This document shows positions 26,545 to 35,787 of a DNA stretch of 64,000 nucleotides, in pieces (the stretch's first letter is position 1; each line of letters begins with the position of its first letter). Origin of the DNA: UBA6168 sp039819485. Its GTDB lineage: Bacteria; Bacteroidota; Bacteroidia; Chitinophagales; Saprospiraceae. The position numbers and the translations under genes were made by a program. Below the pieces are notes generated by a model. That model was given only the letters and a program-made list of their open reading frames with translations. It was not told the origin of the DNA and did not search any database. The stretch lies in assembly GCA_039819485.1 (NCBI GenBank), contig JBCBRY010000036.1, positions 6,694-70,693 of the forward strand. The letters run 5' to 3'.

Positions 26545-26616
26545 AACACATAGACCACATAAGAACACATAGAGTATTTTTAAAAAAACTATATGTTCTA
26601 CTGTGAAATATGTGTT
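26545..26616 (+). repeat. Imperfect inverted repeat between tolC-like and membrane-fusion genes
   Basis: The left arm (AACACATAGACCACATAAGA then ACACATAG) pairs with the right arm (CTATATGTTCTACTGTGAAA then TATGTGTT) with several mismatches around a run of T and A. It ends 15 bases before the GTG start of the next gene. Confidence 0.55.
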
Positions 26617-26631
26617 TAATCAATAAGCATC

Positions 26632-27693
26632 GTGAAAAATCAATTTTATTTCTACCTCTTATTGTTTGCTTTGTCCAGCTTTTGGTCGTGCGATGAAGCG
26701 GAAGAGGAAAGCCCGACCATCGACATCGCAGCGCCTGTTTCTGTGATCCAGTTAAAGCCGGGCTCACTGTCGCGCCATACTATTGCCACAGGCAATGCCA
26801 CTGCGCACAAATCCATCGAACTGAGTACCCAGATCGGCGGGAAATATATTTTAAAAAACAACCCCGCCCACAACCGTCCTTTCAGATTGGGCGACCGGGT
26901 GAAAGGAGGTCAGGCATTTGTGGAAATCGAAGACAAGGAATATGAAAACGGCATCGCCCTGGAAACAACCAAGATGAACCTCGAACTGGCGGAACAGGAG
27001 GTGCAAAAGCAACAGTCCGTTTACGAAAAAGGTGGGGTCACTTTGCGCGAACTGCGCAACGCAGAACTACAGGCCACTCGCGCCAAAGACGATCTCGTCA
27101 ATGCAGAGATCCGCCTGGAAAAAATGAAAGTGCCCATCCCGATTTCCGGTGTGATTGTAAACATGCCACAGTACACACCGGGGAGCAGGATCAACCAGGG
27201 AGACCCACTGGCAACCATCATGGATTACTCGCGGATGTACGTCGACGTCAACCTGCCCGAGAACACCATGATGGAAATCAAGACCGGGCAAAAAGTACAG
27301 ATCACCAATTACAGCCTTCCCAACGATACCCTGTCAGGTACAATTACGGAAATGTCGCCGGCCATTGATATCAACACCCGTACCTATTTGGCCAAGGTCC
27401 GGTTCAATAACCCCAAATTGCTCATCCGCCCCGGCATGTTCGTCAAGACGCTCATCAAGGTCAGTGAAAAAAACAACATCCTCGTGATCCCTAAAGAAGT
27501 CGTTATCTCAGACCAACGAGGTAAGCGTGTTTTTGTAGTACAGGACAATACTGCCTTTGAGCGGATCGTCGAAACCGGGATGGAAAATGAAGAGATGATC
27601 GAGGTGGTCAGTGGCCTGGAAGAAAATGACCGCCTTGTGGTGAAAGGATTCGAGACCCTCCGCGACAAATCCAAAGTGAAAATATTACGATGA
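26632..27693 (+). CDS. RND efflux membrane fusion lipoprotein (HlyD/AcrA family)
   Basis: The periplasmic adaptor that links the RND pump to TolC. The start is a GTG (26632), supported because it opens directly into a lipoprotein signal peptide, FYLLLFALSSFWSC, with acylated Cys near residue 20. A lipoyl-like half motif, the alpha-hairpin (AEQEVQKQQSVYEKGGVTLRE in part), the second lipoyl half (VPISGVIVNM), beta-barrel (GQKVQITNYSLPNDT) and membrane-proximal domain (IPKEVVI) follow in normal order. The stop overlaps the start of the next gene by four bases (ATGA), so the two are translationally coupled. Confidence 0.93.
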   Translation: MKNQFYFYLLLFALSSFWSCDEAEEESPTIDIAAPVSVIQLKPGSLSRHTIATGNATAHKSIELSTQIGGKYILKNNPAHNRPFRLGDRVKGGQAFVEIEDKEYENGIALETTKMNLELAEQEVQKQQSVYEKGGVTLRELRNAELQATRAKDDLVNAEIRLEKMKVPIPISGVIVNMPQYTPGSRINQGDPLATIMDYSRMYVDVNLPENTMMEIKTGQKVQITNYSLPNDTLSGTITEMSPAIDINTRTYLAKVRFNNPKLLIRPGMFVKTLIKVSEKNNILVIPKEVVISDQRGKRVFVVQDNTAFERIVETGMENEEMIEVVSGLEENDRLVVKGFETLRDKSKVKILR

Positions 27694-30600
27694 AAAAACT
27701 CATAAAATTTGCCGTCGATTACCCCGTGACCATCTCGATGGCCATTCTTGGTATTTTCATTCTGGGCTACATTTCCTATTCCCGCCTTGGGGTCGACCTG
27801 TTTCCTGACCTGAATTCACCTCGGCTTTTTGTCGAAATACAAGCTGGAGAAAAAGCCCCGGAAGAAATAGAGAAACAGTACATCGAACAAATCGAGGCAC
27901 TGAGCATGCGGCAGCAAGGGGTTACACAGGTGTCTTCCGTCACCCGGATCGGTTCGGCCTTTGTCACGGTGGAATACAGTTGGGAAAAAGACATGGACGA
28001 AGCGTTCCTCGACCTGCAAAAAGCCCTGAACGATTTCAACCAGGCAGAAGACCTGGATCGCATCGGCGTCACTCAATACGACCCCAACAGCGCTCCCGTC
28101 ATGCTGGTCGGCATCAGCCACGAATCCATCAACGACCTGAACGAACTGCGTAAAATAGCGGAGAATTACATCAGCAATGAAATGATCCGGCTGGAAGGCG
28201 TCGCCCAGGTCACGCTCTCTGGCCAGCAGGAGCAGGAGGTTGTGGTCGAGCCGGTTCCGCACAAAATGGAGGCCTATGACATAACCCCCGATGACATTAC
28301 CCAGAAGATCCAGAGTTACAATCAAAATATTTCCGGTGGCACCGTGGAAGACCTCGGGCTACAGTACACGGTGAAAGGTGTCGGAATGCTGGAATCAAAA
28401 GCCGATTTTGACAACCTCATTATCGGCTATAAAGAAAGCAGCCAACAAAACGGCCAGCAGGCGATTGCCTCGGCACAAAATATGGACGAAGGCAATAACG
28501 CGTCCAACGCCAATCGCGCACCGATCTATCTGCGGGACGTGGCAGCAACCAGTTTTACAAAAAAAGACCCCCAAAATATTGTACGAATCAATGGTCGCCG
28601 CTGCATCGGTCTGTCCATTTACAAAGAGAACCGTTTTAATACGATCAAAGCAGTCGAGGAAATTACCGAAGCGCTCAAAGTGATCGAGCTTGCTTTGCCC
28701 GGTTATCAGTTTGAGGTCATTTCCAACCAGGGGACCTTTATTCAGCAAGCTGTTGATGAAGTACAGGAAACGGCTTTGATGGGGATTGTTTTGGCAGTCA
28801 TCGTCCTGTTTTTCTTTTTACATCGTTTCGGCACGACCCTCATCATTAGCATTGCCATTCCGATTTCTATCATCGCCACTTTTGCGCTGATGTATTTCAA
28901 TGGTCTGACCATTAATATCATGACGCTGGGGGGGCTGGCGCTCGGGGCTGGCATGCTGGTGGACAATGCCATTGTCGTGCTGGAAAATATTTTTCGAAAT
29001 CATGAATCCGGCGAAGATGTCAAAGCAGCGGTCATTAAAGGGACGGCAGAGGTCGGCGGAGCAATTACTGCTTCTACACTGACGACCATCATCGTTTTTC
29101 TGCCTGTTATTTATTTACAAGATGCGGCTGGGGAGTTGTTCAAAGACCAGGCCTGGACGGTGGCCTTTTCACTGATATCGTCGCTCTTTGTGGCCATCCT
29201 GGTTATTCCGATGCTTTATCACCGCTTTTATCGAAACCGGAAAGCACCGGCCAAAGCAAGGTCGGTACAGATCGGCGGGTATGGCCGGTTTCTCAAAGGA
29301 ATATTGAAACTCAGGTGGATCGTGGTGTTAGTGGCTGTGCTGCTGGTGGCAGGGGCGTATTTTATTTACCCTTCCATCGGTACGGAGTTCATGCCCAGTG
29401 CGACTACCCGCAAGTTTCAGGTAGACATGGAATTGCCGGAAGGCACTGTATTGGAAAGAACAGCCGCAACGGTCAGCAATGTAGAAGGCATTGTTCGGGA
29501 AACATTAAAAGATGATCTAAAATTCACTTACAGCCACATCGGCCCAAGTACAGGGTTTGAGGAAGACCAGTCAGCCGTCTTTCAGGGAGACCATACGGCT
29601 ACGATGGAAGTGGCGCTGATTGATAGCACGCGCTTAGGCACCCAGAAAGTAATCGCCGCACTGGACGAAGTAACCAGCGGTATTTCCGGGGTCAAATTTT
29701 CTTTTTCACCTGAAGTTTCCTCCCTGAACAGCATCCTCCGAACGGATGAGGCACCACTGGTCATTGAGATAAAAGGAGACAACCTGCAGACCATCGAAGA
29801 AATCACGCAAAATGTTCGGAATGAAATAGCTGGTATCCCTGAATTGTTGAACCTCCGAACCTCGATCGAACAGGGGGCACCGGAGATTGAAGTCCTTTTC
29901 GACCGCTTCCGGCTGGGACTGTACAACCTGGACATGAACAATGTGATCACCCAGATCCAGGATCAGTTGAAAGGTAAAGAAGCGGGGAAACTGGAGCAGG
30001 CCGGCGACATGGTCGATATTACCCTGCACATGCCGGAACAAGGCTTGAAGGAATTTGAAAACATGGTCATCAAAGGTGGAGAAAAGGTGTACCGCCTGCA
30101 TGAGATCGCTTCATTGAAACGCTCGGCTGCACCCCGTGAAATCCACCGCCGCAACCAAAGCCGCATCGGCAAAGTATACGCGCAGACGGCAGAGGACATA
30201 CCGCTCGAATTCGTGGCCAGTAAAATTCGCAAACAAGTGCAGGAGATCGACCTGCCACCCAACTACCGAATAACCGTTGTGGGGGATGAGGCACGTCGGC
30301 AGCAGTCCCTGCAAAGTCTATCTTTTTCACTGATTCTTTCCATCGTATTGGTGTACATGGTCATGGCTTCTCAGTTTGAATCGCTGATCCATCCATTTAC
30401 CATTTTATTGACCATTCCATTGGCGGTGGTCGGAACGATTGCCACTTTTTACTGGCTCGGCACGCCGCTGAATATCATGGCCATCATCGGTATCATCATG
30501 CTGGTGGGAATTGCCGTCAATGATGCGATCATCCTTTTGGACCGCATCAACCAATTGAGACGGGGCGGGCTCGAACGGAACGATGCCATCGCAATGGCTG

Positions 30601-30842
30601 GCCAACAGCGCATCCGGCCGATCCTGATGACTACCATGACCACCGTGCTGGCCCTGTTGCCGCTGACCTTCGGTTTTGGTGAAAGCGCTTCTTTACGGGC
30701 ACCCATGGCCTGGGCTGTGATCGGTGGACTGGTCACTTCTACCTTGCTGACACTCGTGGTCATTCCATGTGTGTACGCCATCATTGATTTTGGAAAAGTA
30801 ACCCGGACGTCCAGTCCGGGAACCGATTTCTCAGATGACTGA
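27690..30842 (+). CDS. RND efflux pump permease (HAE1/AcrB-like)
   Basis: A 1050-residue proton-driven inner-membrane pump. The first helix is at residues ~10-30 (YPVTISMAILGIFILGYISY), then the porter domain halves, two sets of membrane helices and the conserved LGAGMLVDNAIVVLENI helix. In AcrB this helix carries two adjacent aspartates; here the pair is Asp-Asn, a variant common in Bacteroidota and CzcA-like pumps. The C-terminal half has MASQFESLIHPFTILL and GIAVNDAIILLDR. It overlaps the fusion-protein gene by four bases. A second RND gene follows after a palindrome. The substrate is not identifiable; metals seem unlikely without a metal-specific context, so drugs, lipids or metabolites are open. 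Confidence 0.93.
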   Translation: MKKLIKFAVDYPVTISMAILGIFILGYISYSRLGVDLFPDLNSPRLFVEIQAGEKAPEEIEKQYIEQIEALSMRQQGVTQVSSVTRIGSAFVTVEYSWEKDMDEAFLDLQKALNDFNQAEDLDRIGVTQYDPNSAPVMLVGISHESINDLNELRKIAENYISNEMIRLEGVAQVTLSGQQEQEVVVEPVPHKMEAYDITPDDITQKIQSYNQNISGGTVEDLGLQYTVKGVGMLESKADFDNLIIGYKESSQQNGQQAIASAQNMDEGNNASNANRAPIYLRDVAATSFTKKDPQNIVRINGRRCIGLSIYKENRFNTIKAVEEITEALKVIELALPGYQFEVISNQGTFIQQAVDEVQETALMGIVLAVIVLFFFLHRFGTTLIISIAIPISIIATFALMYFNGLTINIMTLGGLALGAGMLVDNAIVVLENIFRNHESGEDVKAAVIKGTAEVGGAITASTLTTIIVFLPVIYLQDAAGELFKDQAWTVAFSLISSLFVAILVIPMLYHRFYRNRKAPAKARSVQIGGYGRFLKGILKLRWIVVLVAVLLVAGAYFIYPSIGTEFMPSATTRKFQVDMELPEGTVLERTAATVSNVEGIVRETLKDDLKFTYSHIGPSTGFEEDQSAVFQGDHTATMEVALIDSTRLGTQKVIAALDEVTSGISGVKFSFSPEVSSLNSILRTDEAPLVIEIKGDNLQTIEEITQNVRNEIAGIPELLNLRTSIEQGAPEIEVLFDRFRLGLYNLDMNNVITQIQDQLKGKEAGKLEQAGDMVDITLHMPEQGLKEFENMVIKGGEKVYRLHEIASLKRSAAPREIHRRNQSRIGKVYAQTAEDIPLEFVASKIRKQVQEIDLPPNYRITVVGDEARRQQSLQSLSFSLILSIVLVYMVMASQFESLIHPFTILLTIPLAVVGTIATFYWLGTPLNIMAIIGIIMLVGIAVNDAIILLDRINQLRRGGLERNDAIAMAGQQRIRPILMTTMTTVLALLPLTFGFGESASLRAPMAWAVIGGLVTSTLLTLVVIPCVYAIIDFGKVTRTSSPGTDFSDD

Positions 30843-30861
30843 TTTCAAAATAAATACCAAC

Positions 30862-30916
30862 GTAACTCGGATTGCTAATCCGAGCAGCCGTTACTCGGAT
30901 TAACAATCCGAGTTAC
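30862..30916 (+). repeat. Double palindrome between the two RND genes
   Basis: Two 23-base arms, GTAACTCGGATTGCTAATCC-GAG (30862-30884) and CTCGGATTAACAATCCGAGT-TAC (30894-30916), are complementary with one mismatch, and each arm is itself nearly palindromic (CTCGGATT / AATCCGAG). It ends four bases before the ATG of the RND-ABC gene, so it could influence its translation or RNA stability. Confidence 0.8.
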
Positions 30917-30920
30917 TAAT

Positions 30921-33900
30921 ATGAAAGCCCTTATAAATAGAAAAGTAACCATTTGCATGTTCTTCATCGGACTGACCTTGTTGGGGTACATCTCCTACCA
31001 GCAACTGCCGGTGGAGCTGCTGCCCAATGCGGAACTGCCGATGTTGTTTGTGCAGGTGGCCTCAGCTACGGAGGTGAACCCGCAGTACCTGGAGCAGCAG
31101 GGGGTCGTTCCTGTTGAGGGAGCAATCGGAACGTTGGAAGGAGTGGAGAAAATTGATACGCGAATCAACGGAAACCAGGCTTTTATCCAAATCAGTTTCA
31201 AAAAAGACGTGCGTTTCAAATACGTCTTTTTGAAATTGCAGCAACGGATCGATGCCGTCAAAAGGCAGCTGCCACAAGACCTGTTTGTGATGGTGGCCAA
31301 GATCGACCTGCAGCAGCTGACCAACCAGTTTCTGGAACTACAGGTACGAGGGAGCGGCGGCACCGACCGGCTCCGTAATGTGACGGAACAGGAGATTCGC
31401 CCTGCCTTTGAAAACCTGGATGGCATTGCCTCGGTCAATGTATTTGGCGGACGCCAAAAAAACCTGGAAATACTTCTCGACAAGCAGGCCTGTGAACCGC
31501 ACAACATCACGCCCGAGAGTGTCCGCAACCGTTTGACACAAAACTCCGGCAGCCGGACCCTGGCGGGTTTTGTGTACGATGGCGACCGCCGCTTTTTCAT
31601 TCGCACGGCTTCGGAATATACAGATGTAAAAGACATTGAAAACATCGTCATGGCGCCCGGGCCGGTCTTGCTGGGGAATGTGGCCAAGGTTTCCTTTGGG
31701 GTTGATGAAGAAACCTCGATTAGCCGAGTCAACGGAAAAGATGCCATTTCGATGACGGCCACCAAAGCTTCCCAGGTCAATATCATTGATCTGTCGCACC
31801 GCTGCCTCGCTTTGATCGATCAACTGAACGAGGAGTTAGCTGCGAAGGATGTTGAGATCGTCGTCCAGCGCAACCTCGCCGACCGGATGGAGGAAAACAT
31901 TCAGCAGATCATAGACTTGTCGCTCGTTGGTGGTTTGCTGGCGGTTTTTGTGTTGTGGGTTTTCCTGAAAGATCCGCGCCTGATCACGGTGATTGCGGTC
32001 TCGATTCCGATTTCTATTTTCGCCGCCTTCAACCTGTTTTACGGAGCGGAAATCAGTATCAACAGTTTGACCCTCGTTGGGATGGCGCTGGCCGTGGGCA
32101 TGTTACTTGACAACAGCATTGTTGTTTTGGAAAATATTTACCGGCTGGTTTCCGGTGGCGCCAGTATTGACAAAGCAGTTGTGAATGGCGTTTCCGGGGT
32201 GGCGAAAGCCATCCTGGCGGCCACCCTGACGACGGCGACCGTGTTTGTGCCTTTTCTGTTTTTTGGAAATTATTTAATCGAACTTATCGGAAAAAATATC
32301 GGGGTTTCCATTATTTCAACCTTGATGGTTTCGCTTTTTGTTGCCCTTTTGCTGATCCCCGTACTGGCATCCGTGGTACTGGGTTTTTATTCCGACCGGC
32401 AAAAGGCTTCCTTCGGAAAATCCAAGGGGAGGACCCGTACCGAGCAGCTGTATCTTGTTTTGCTGAAAAGCAGTTTGCGCAATCCGGCCAGGGTGATCAT
32501 TGGCAGCCTGTTGTTGTTTTTCATCACCACCTTTGCCATTTTGGCCATCAGCATCAATGCACAGGAGGAATTGGAATCGGACCAGGTCGATGTATTTGTC
32601 ACCATGGCGAAAGGGAGTACGATTGAAAATACGGATAAGGTCGTTCGGGAAGTAGAGGCCAAATTGGAGGAAATCGTCGAAAAGCAGGATATCAGCAGCC
32701 GTATCCAGGAAGAGGACGCCGTCGTGAGCCTGAAGCTGCAAGACCAATTTGAAGAAATTGAAAACCGAAATTTCAATGAAATAAAAGGGCAGATCGAAGA
32801 AGAGGTTGAGCAAATAGGAGGTGGTGCCCGTATCAGTCTCACCCAACAAAGTGCTGGCGAGGGTGGGGGCCAGGGTTTGGGGGCCATGGATGAGATGGGC
32901 GCATTGATGGGTTTCGGTGATAACCGGGAAAAAATTATTGTAAAAGGGGAGGACTACCCGCTTTTGCAAAGAGTTGCTCAGGATTTGCTTTATTACCTGC
33001 AAAACCTGGACGACACCCGCAATGCCACACTGAGCACGCGGGGCAACCGCCCGGAGGTGAACCTGGCATTCGATCCGCTGGCCATGGCCCAGAAGGATAT
33101 TTCCACCCAGAATATCGCCGTTGCCTTGCGGGACTTTGGCCAGGAAGTACCTGCCACTTCCAAGTTCCAATACGCCGATGAAGAATACAACATCATCATC
33201 CGCGAGAGTGAAGACCAGCAGGCAGAGCTGAAGCCCAAAACCATGGCTGACCTGCGAAAAGTGGAAGTCGCCGACCAGCAGGGTGGGCTGCACGAACTGG
33301 CTTCTTTCTCTGACATTCGCACCGGGCAAGGGTACGACGAAATACGTCGCATCAACCAGCAAAAACAAATAGAAATCACCTTTGGCCGTTCCGAGCAGGC
33401 CATGCAGTCAAAGGAGATTCTCGAGGCTCATCAGGAAAGTGTCAAGTCCTTGATTTCCTCTTATCCTGCCCCTCCGGGCATCGCCATTGAGTTGGTAGAG
33501 TCGGAAGATCAATTGAAGGATTTTAAATCGCTGGGGCTGGCGGCGGTCTTATTGATTTTTATCATTTTGGCTTCCTCTTTTGAATCGCTGACCGCTCCGT
33601 TTGTGCTGGTGTTTTCCATCCCGTTGGCCGCAACGGGTGCTTTGCTGGCACTGACCATTACCGGCAACAGCCTGTTCAACGCCAATACGATGACTGGTTT
33701 TTTGATCCTGCTCGGTGTCATCGTCAACAACGGCATCATCCTGATCGACTACGTCAATGCGCTTCGGCGAAAAGGCTATCGAAAAACCCGCGCATTGATG
33801 ACGGCGGGCCTGCATCGTTTGCGTCCCATTATGATTACGGCCATTACGACGATCATTGCGATGTTTCCCTTGGCACTTGGTACGGCTGAATACGTCAGTG

Positions 33901-35612
33901 TGATCGGCTCTCCTTTCGCCATCACCGTGATCGGCGGACTCGCACTGGGGACAGTGCTGACACTGATCGTCATTCCGACGGTTTATATGGGGTTGGAAAA
34001 TGTGATCCATTGGTTCCGGTCGCTGCCCACCTGGGTGAAGGTTTTGAACCTGGGGCTGCTTTTAGGTGGCGGGTTGTTGGTTTATTTCCAGGTTGATTCT
34101 TTTTTATGGCAGTTGGCCGATGTACTGTTGTTGCTGTTCCTCATTCCGGCGGTCACCTATTTTATCCAGACGAGCTTGCGGAGGGCCAGTGCGGTCGTAA
34201 TCCCACCGGAGGAAGAACTGACCATTCAGATTCAGAATTTGGTAAAAGTCTATGACCGGCCCGGCCGATTTGCGCGCGAATGGGCAGGAGGCCAGAACCT
34301 GATTGACCGTGAGGCTGGACAGGCGGCCTTTCACTGGCGGTCATTGCTGGGCGATTTTATTTGGCAGGTTCCTCTCTTTGGGTTTTTATGCTGGTTTACC
34401 TTTTCTTACTTGGATAGGGGTTTCTGGATGCTGGTTTTGACCGTAGGCGTTTATCGGTTATTGCTGGAAATATGGATACCGTTCGGGCAAGCACTGGCTG
34501 CCGGGCAGCACAAGTGGCGGGGAAGGATCTCCCGTTTTTTCGGGGGGCTGATATATTGGGTGAGTCCATTGTTGCTGCTGGCCGTTCTGTATTCCAGGTT
34601 TGAGGATATCGGTTTTATTGTTTTTCTGTTTATTCTTTGGTACCTCGTTTTGATTATATATCGTTCGTCTGGTTATTTTCATAAAAAACAACTCAAGATC
34701 GAGCGCATCAAAGGACGTCTGCGGCGGGCGTACTACCGGCTGATTTTGGCCATCCCCATCATCGGTAAAAGGAAAGTCCCTTTCCGTGCGCTCAATGGTG
34801 TTTCCCTCGAAATTGGCACTGGCATGTACGGCCTCCTGGGGCCAAATGGTGCTGGAAAATCCACCCTGATGCGGATCATCAGCGGCATCTTCAATCAGAG
34901 CTACGGGAAGGTCTGGATCAATGGCGTCGACACCCAGGAAAAACGCGAAGAACTGCAGGGCCTGATCGGCTACCTGCCTCAGGCGTTCGGCAGTTATGAG
35001 CATATGACTTCCTGGGCCTACCTTGATTATCAGGCGATTCTGAAAGGGCTGCACGACAACGAGGAAAGGAAGAAACGGCTGGAATACGTCTTGACGGCCG
35101 TCAATATGCTGGACCGCAAGGATGAAAAAATCGGCTCTTTCTCCGGTGGAATGAAACAACGGATCGGCATTGCACAAATACTGCTGCACCTGCCGCGCAT
35201 CCTTGTCGTCGACGAACCCACGGCCGGGCTGGACCCCCGCGAACGCATCCGCTTCCGCAACATGCTGGTGCAGTTGAGTCGTGAGCGGATCGTCCTGTTT
35301 TCCACGCACATCATCGAAGACATTGCCAGTTCCTGTAACCAACTGGCCGTGCTCAATAAAGGCGAAGTCCGTTATCAGGGAACGCCGCAAGAGATGGTTC
35401 AATTGGCGGAAGGCCTGGTCTGGGAATACCTCATTCCTGCGGAAGAATTTGACCAGGCCGAGAAGGAGCAGGTGATCGTCAACCACTTGCGGGAAGGAGA
35501 CCAGATCCGCGTTCGCTGCATCGCTGCGCACCAGCCGAACGGACGGGCGGTGCAGGTCGAACCGGTCTTGGAAGATGCCTATTTGTGTTTGTTGAAAAAT
35601 ATAGCGCTTTGA
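30921..35612 (+). CDS. RND pump fused to an ABC ATPase domain that is interrupted by a membrane insert
   Basis: A single 1563-residue ORF with no internal stop. Residues 1-~1040 are a full RND permease: first helix (ICMFFIGLTLLGYISYQQLP), porter halves, VGMLLDNSIVVLENIY, FESLTAPFVLVFSIPLA and the terminal helices. After two more helices (~1045-1085), residues ~1100-1112 (LTIQIQNLVKVYDR) match the first strand and A-loop tyrosine of ABC ATPases. Then come about 170 residues with four hydrophobic helices (FIWQVPLFGFLCWF, MLVLTVGVYRLLLEIW, LIYWVSPLLLLAVLY, FIVFLFILWYLVLIIY) before the ATPase resumes at ~1286 (RALNGVSLEIG) with Walker A GPNGAGKST (~1307), signature FSGGMKQRIGIAQ (~1405), Walker B ILVVDEPTAGLD (~1427) and STHII. 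The ATPase is paralogous to the gene at 20318. An ABC permease follows. RND and ABC pumps use different energy sources, so a covalent union is unusual. Confidence 0.85.
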   Translation: MKALINRKVTICMFFIGLTLLGYISYQQLPVELLPNAELPMLFVQVASATEVNPQYLEQQGVVPVEGAIGTLEGVEKIDTRINGNQAFIQISFKKDVRFKYVFLKLQQRIDAVKRQLPQDLFVMVAKIDLQQLTNQFLELQVRGSGGTDRLRNVTEQEIRPAFENLDGIASVNVFGGRQKNLEILLDKQACEPHNITPESVRNRLTQNSGSRTLAGFVYDGDRRFFIRTASEYTDVKDIENIVMAPGPVLLGNVAKVSFGVDEETSISRVNGKDAISMTATKASQVNIIDLSHRCLALIDQLNEELAAKDVEIVVQRNLADRMEENIQQIIDLSLVGGLLAVFVLWVFLKDPRLITVIAVSIPISIFAAFNLFYGAEISINSLTLVGMALAVGMLLDNSIVVLENIYRLVSGGASIDKAVVNGVSGVAKAILAATLTTATVFVPFLFFGNYLIELIGKNIGVSIISTLMVSLFVALLLIPVLASVVLGFYSDRQKASFGKSKGRTRTEQLYLVLLKSSLRNPARVIIGSLLLFFITTFAILAISINAQEELESDQVDVFVTMAKGSTIENTDKVVREVEAKLEEIVEKQDISSRIQEEDAVVSLKLQDQFEEIENRNFNEIKGQIEEEVEQIGGGARISLTQQSAGEGGGQGLGAMDEMGALMGFGDNREKIIVKGEDYPLLQRVAQDLLYYLQNLDDTRNATLSTRGNRPEVNLAFDPLAMAQKDISTQNIAVALRDFGQEVPATSKFQYADEEYNIIIRESEDQQAELKPKTMADLRKVEVADQQGGLHELASFSDIRTGQGYDEIRRINQQKQIEITFGRSEQAMQSKEILEAHQESVKSLISSYPAPPGIAIELVESEDQLKDFKSLGLAAVLLIFIILASSFESLTAPFVLVFSIPLAATGALLALTITGNSLFNANTMTGFLILLGVIVNNGIILIDYVNALRRKGYRKTRALMTAGLHRLRPIMITAITTIIAMFPLALGTAEYVSVIGSPFAITVIGGLALGTVLTLIVIPTVYMGLENVIHWFRSLPTWVKVLNLGLLLGGGLLVYFQVDSFLWQLADVLLLLFLIPAVTYFIQTSLRRASAVVIPPEEELTIQIQNLVKVYDRPGRFAREWAGGQNLIDREAGQAAFHWRSLLGDFIWQVPLFGFLCWFTFSYLDRGFWMLVLTVGVYRLLLEIWIPFGQALAAGQHKWRGRISRFFGGLIYWVSPLLLLAVLYSRFEDIGFIVFLFILWYLVLIIYRSSGYFHKKQLKIERIKGRLRRAYYRLILAIPIIGKRKVPFRALNGVSLEIGTGMYGLLGPNGAGKSTLMRIISGIFNQSYGKVWINGVDTQEKREELQGLIGYLPQAFGSYEHMTSWAYLDYQAILKGLHDNEERKKRLEYVLTAVNMLDRKDEKIGSFSGGMKQRIGIAQILLHLPRILVVDEPTAGLDPRERIRFRNMLVQLSRERIVLFSTHIIEDIASSCNQLAVLNKGEVRYQGTPQEMVQLAEGLVWEYLIPAEEFDQAEKEQVIVNHLREGDQIRVRCIAAHQPNGRAVQVEPVLEDAYLCLLKNIAL

Positions 35613-35645
35613 TGAATCTCGTGGAGTAATACCTGGCTTATGTTT

Positions 35646-35719
35646 CCCGCAGGGTCACGCAAAGTGTACCGCGGAGGGTCGCTGGGTTTTATACACTCTC
35701 CGTTGCAAAACTTTGCGGG
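35646..35719 (+). repeat. Imperfect inverted repeat between RND-ABC and ABC permease genes
   Basis: The segment CGCAAAGTGTACCGCGGAGG (35658-35677) pairs imperfectly with CTCTCCGTTGCAAAACTTTG (about 35696-35715). It is related in style to the CTCTGCGAGCTTTGCGG repeat at 24806-24878. The 175-base gap holds nothing else recognisable. Confidence 0.45.
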
Positions 35720-35787
35720 CAACTTGAGTCCTGTTTTGAGAAAGTTTCACTTGATATTTCAAAGAACCAACCATATTAAAAAATCTG

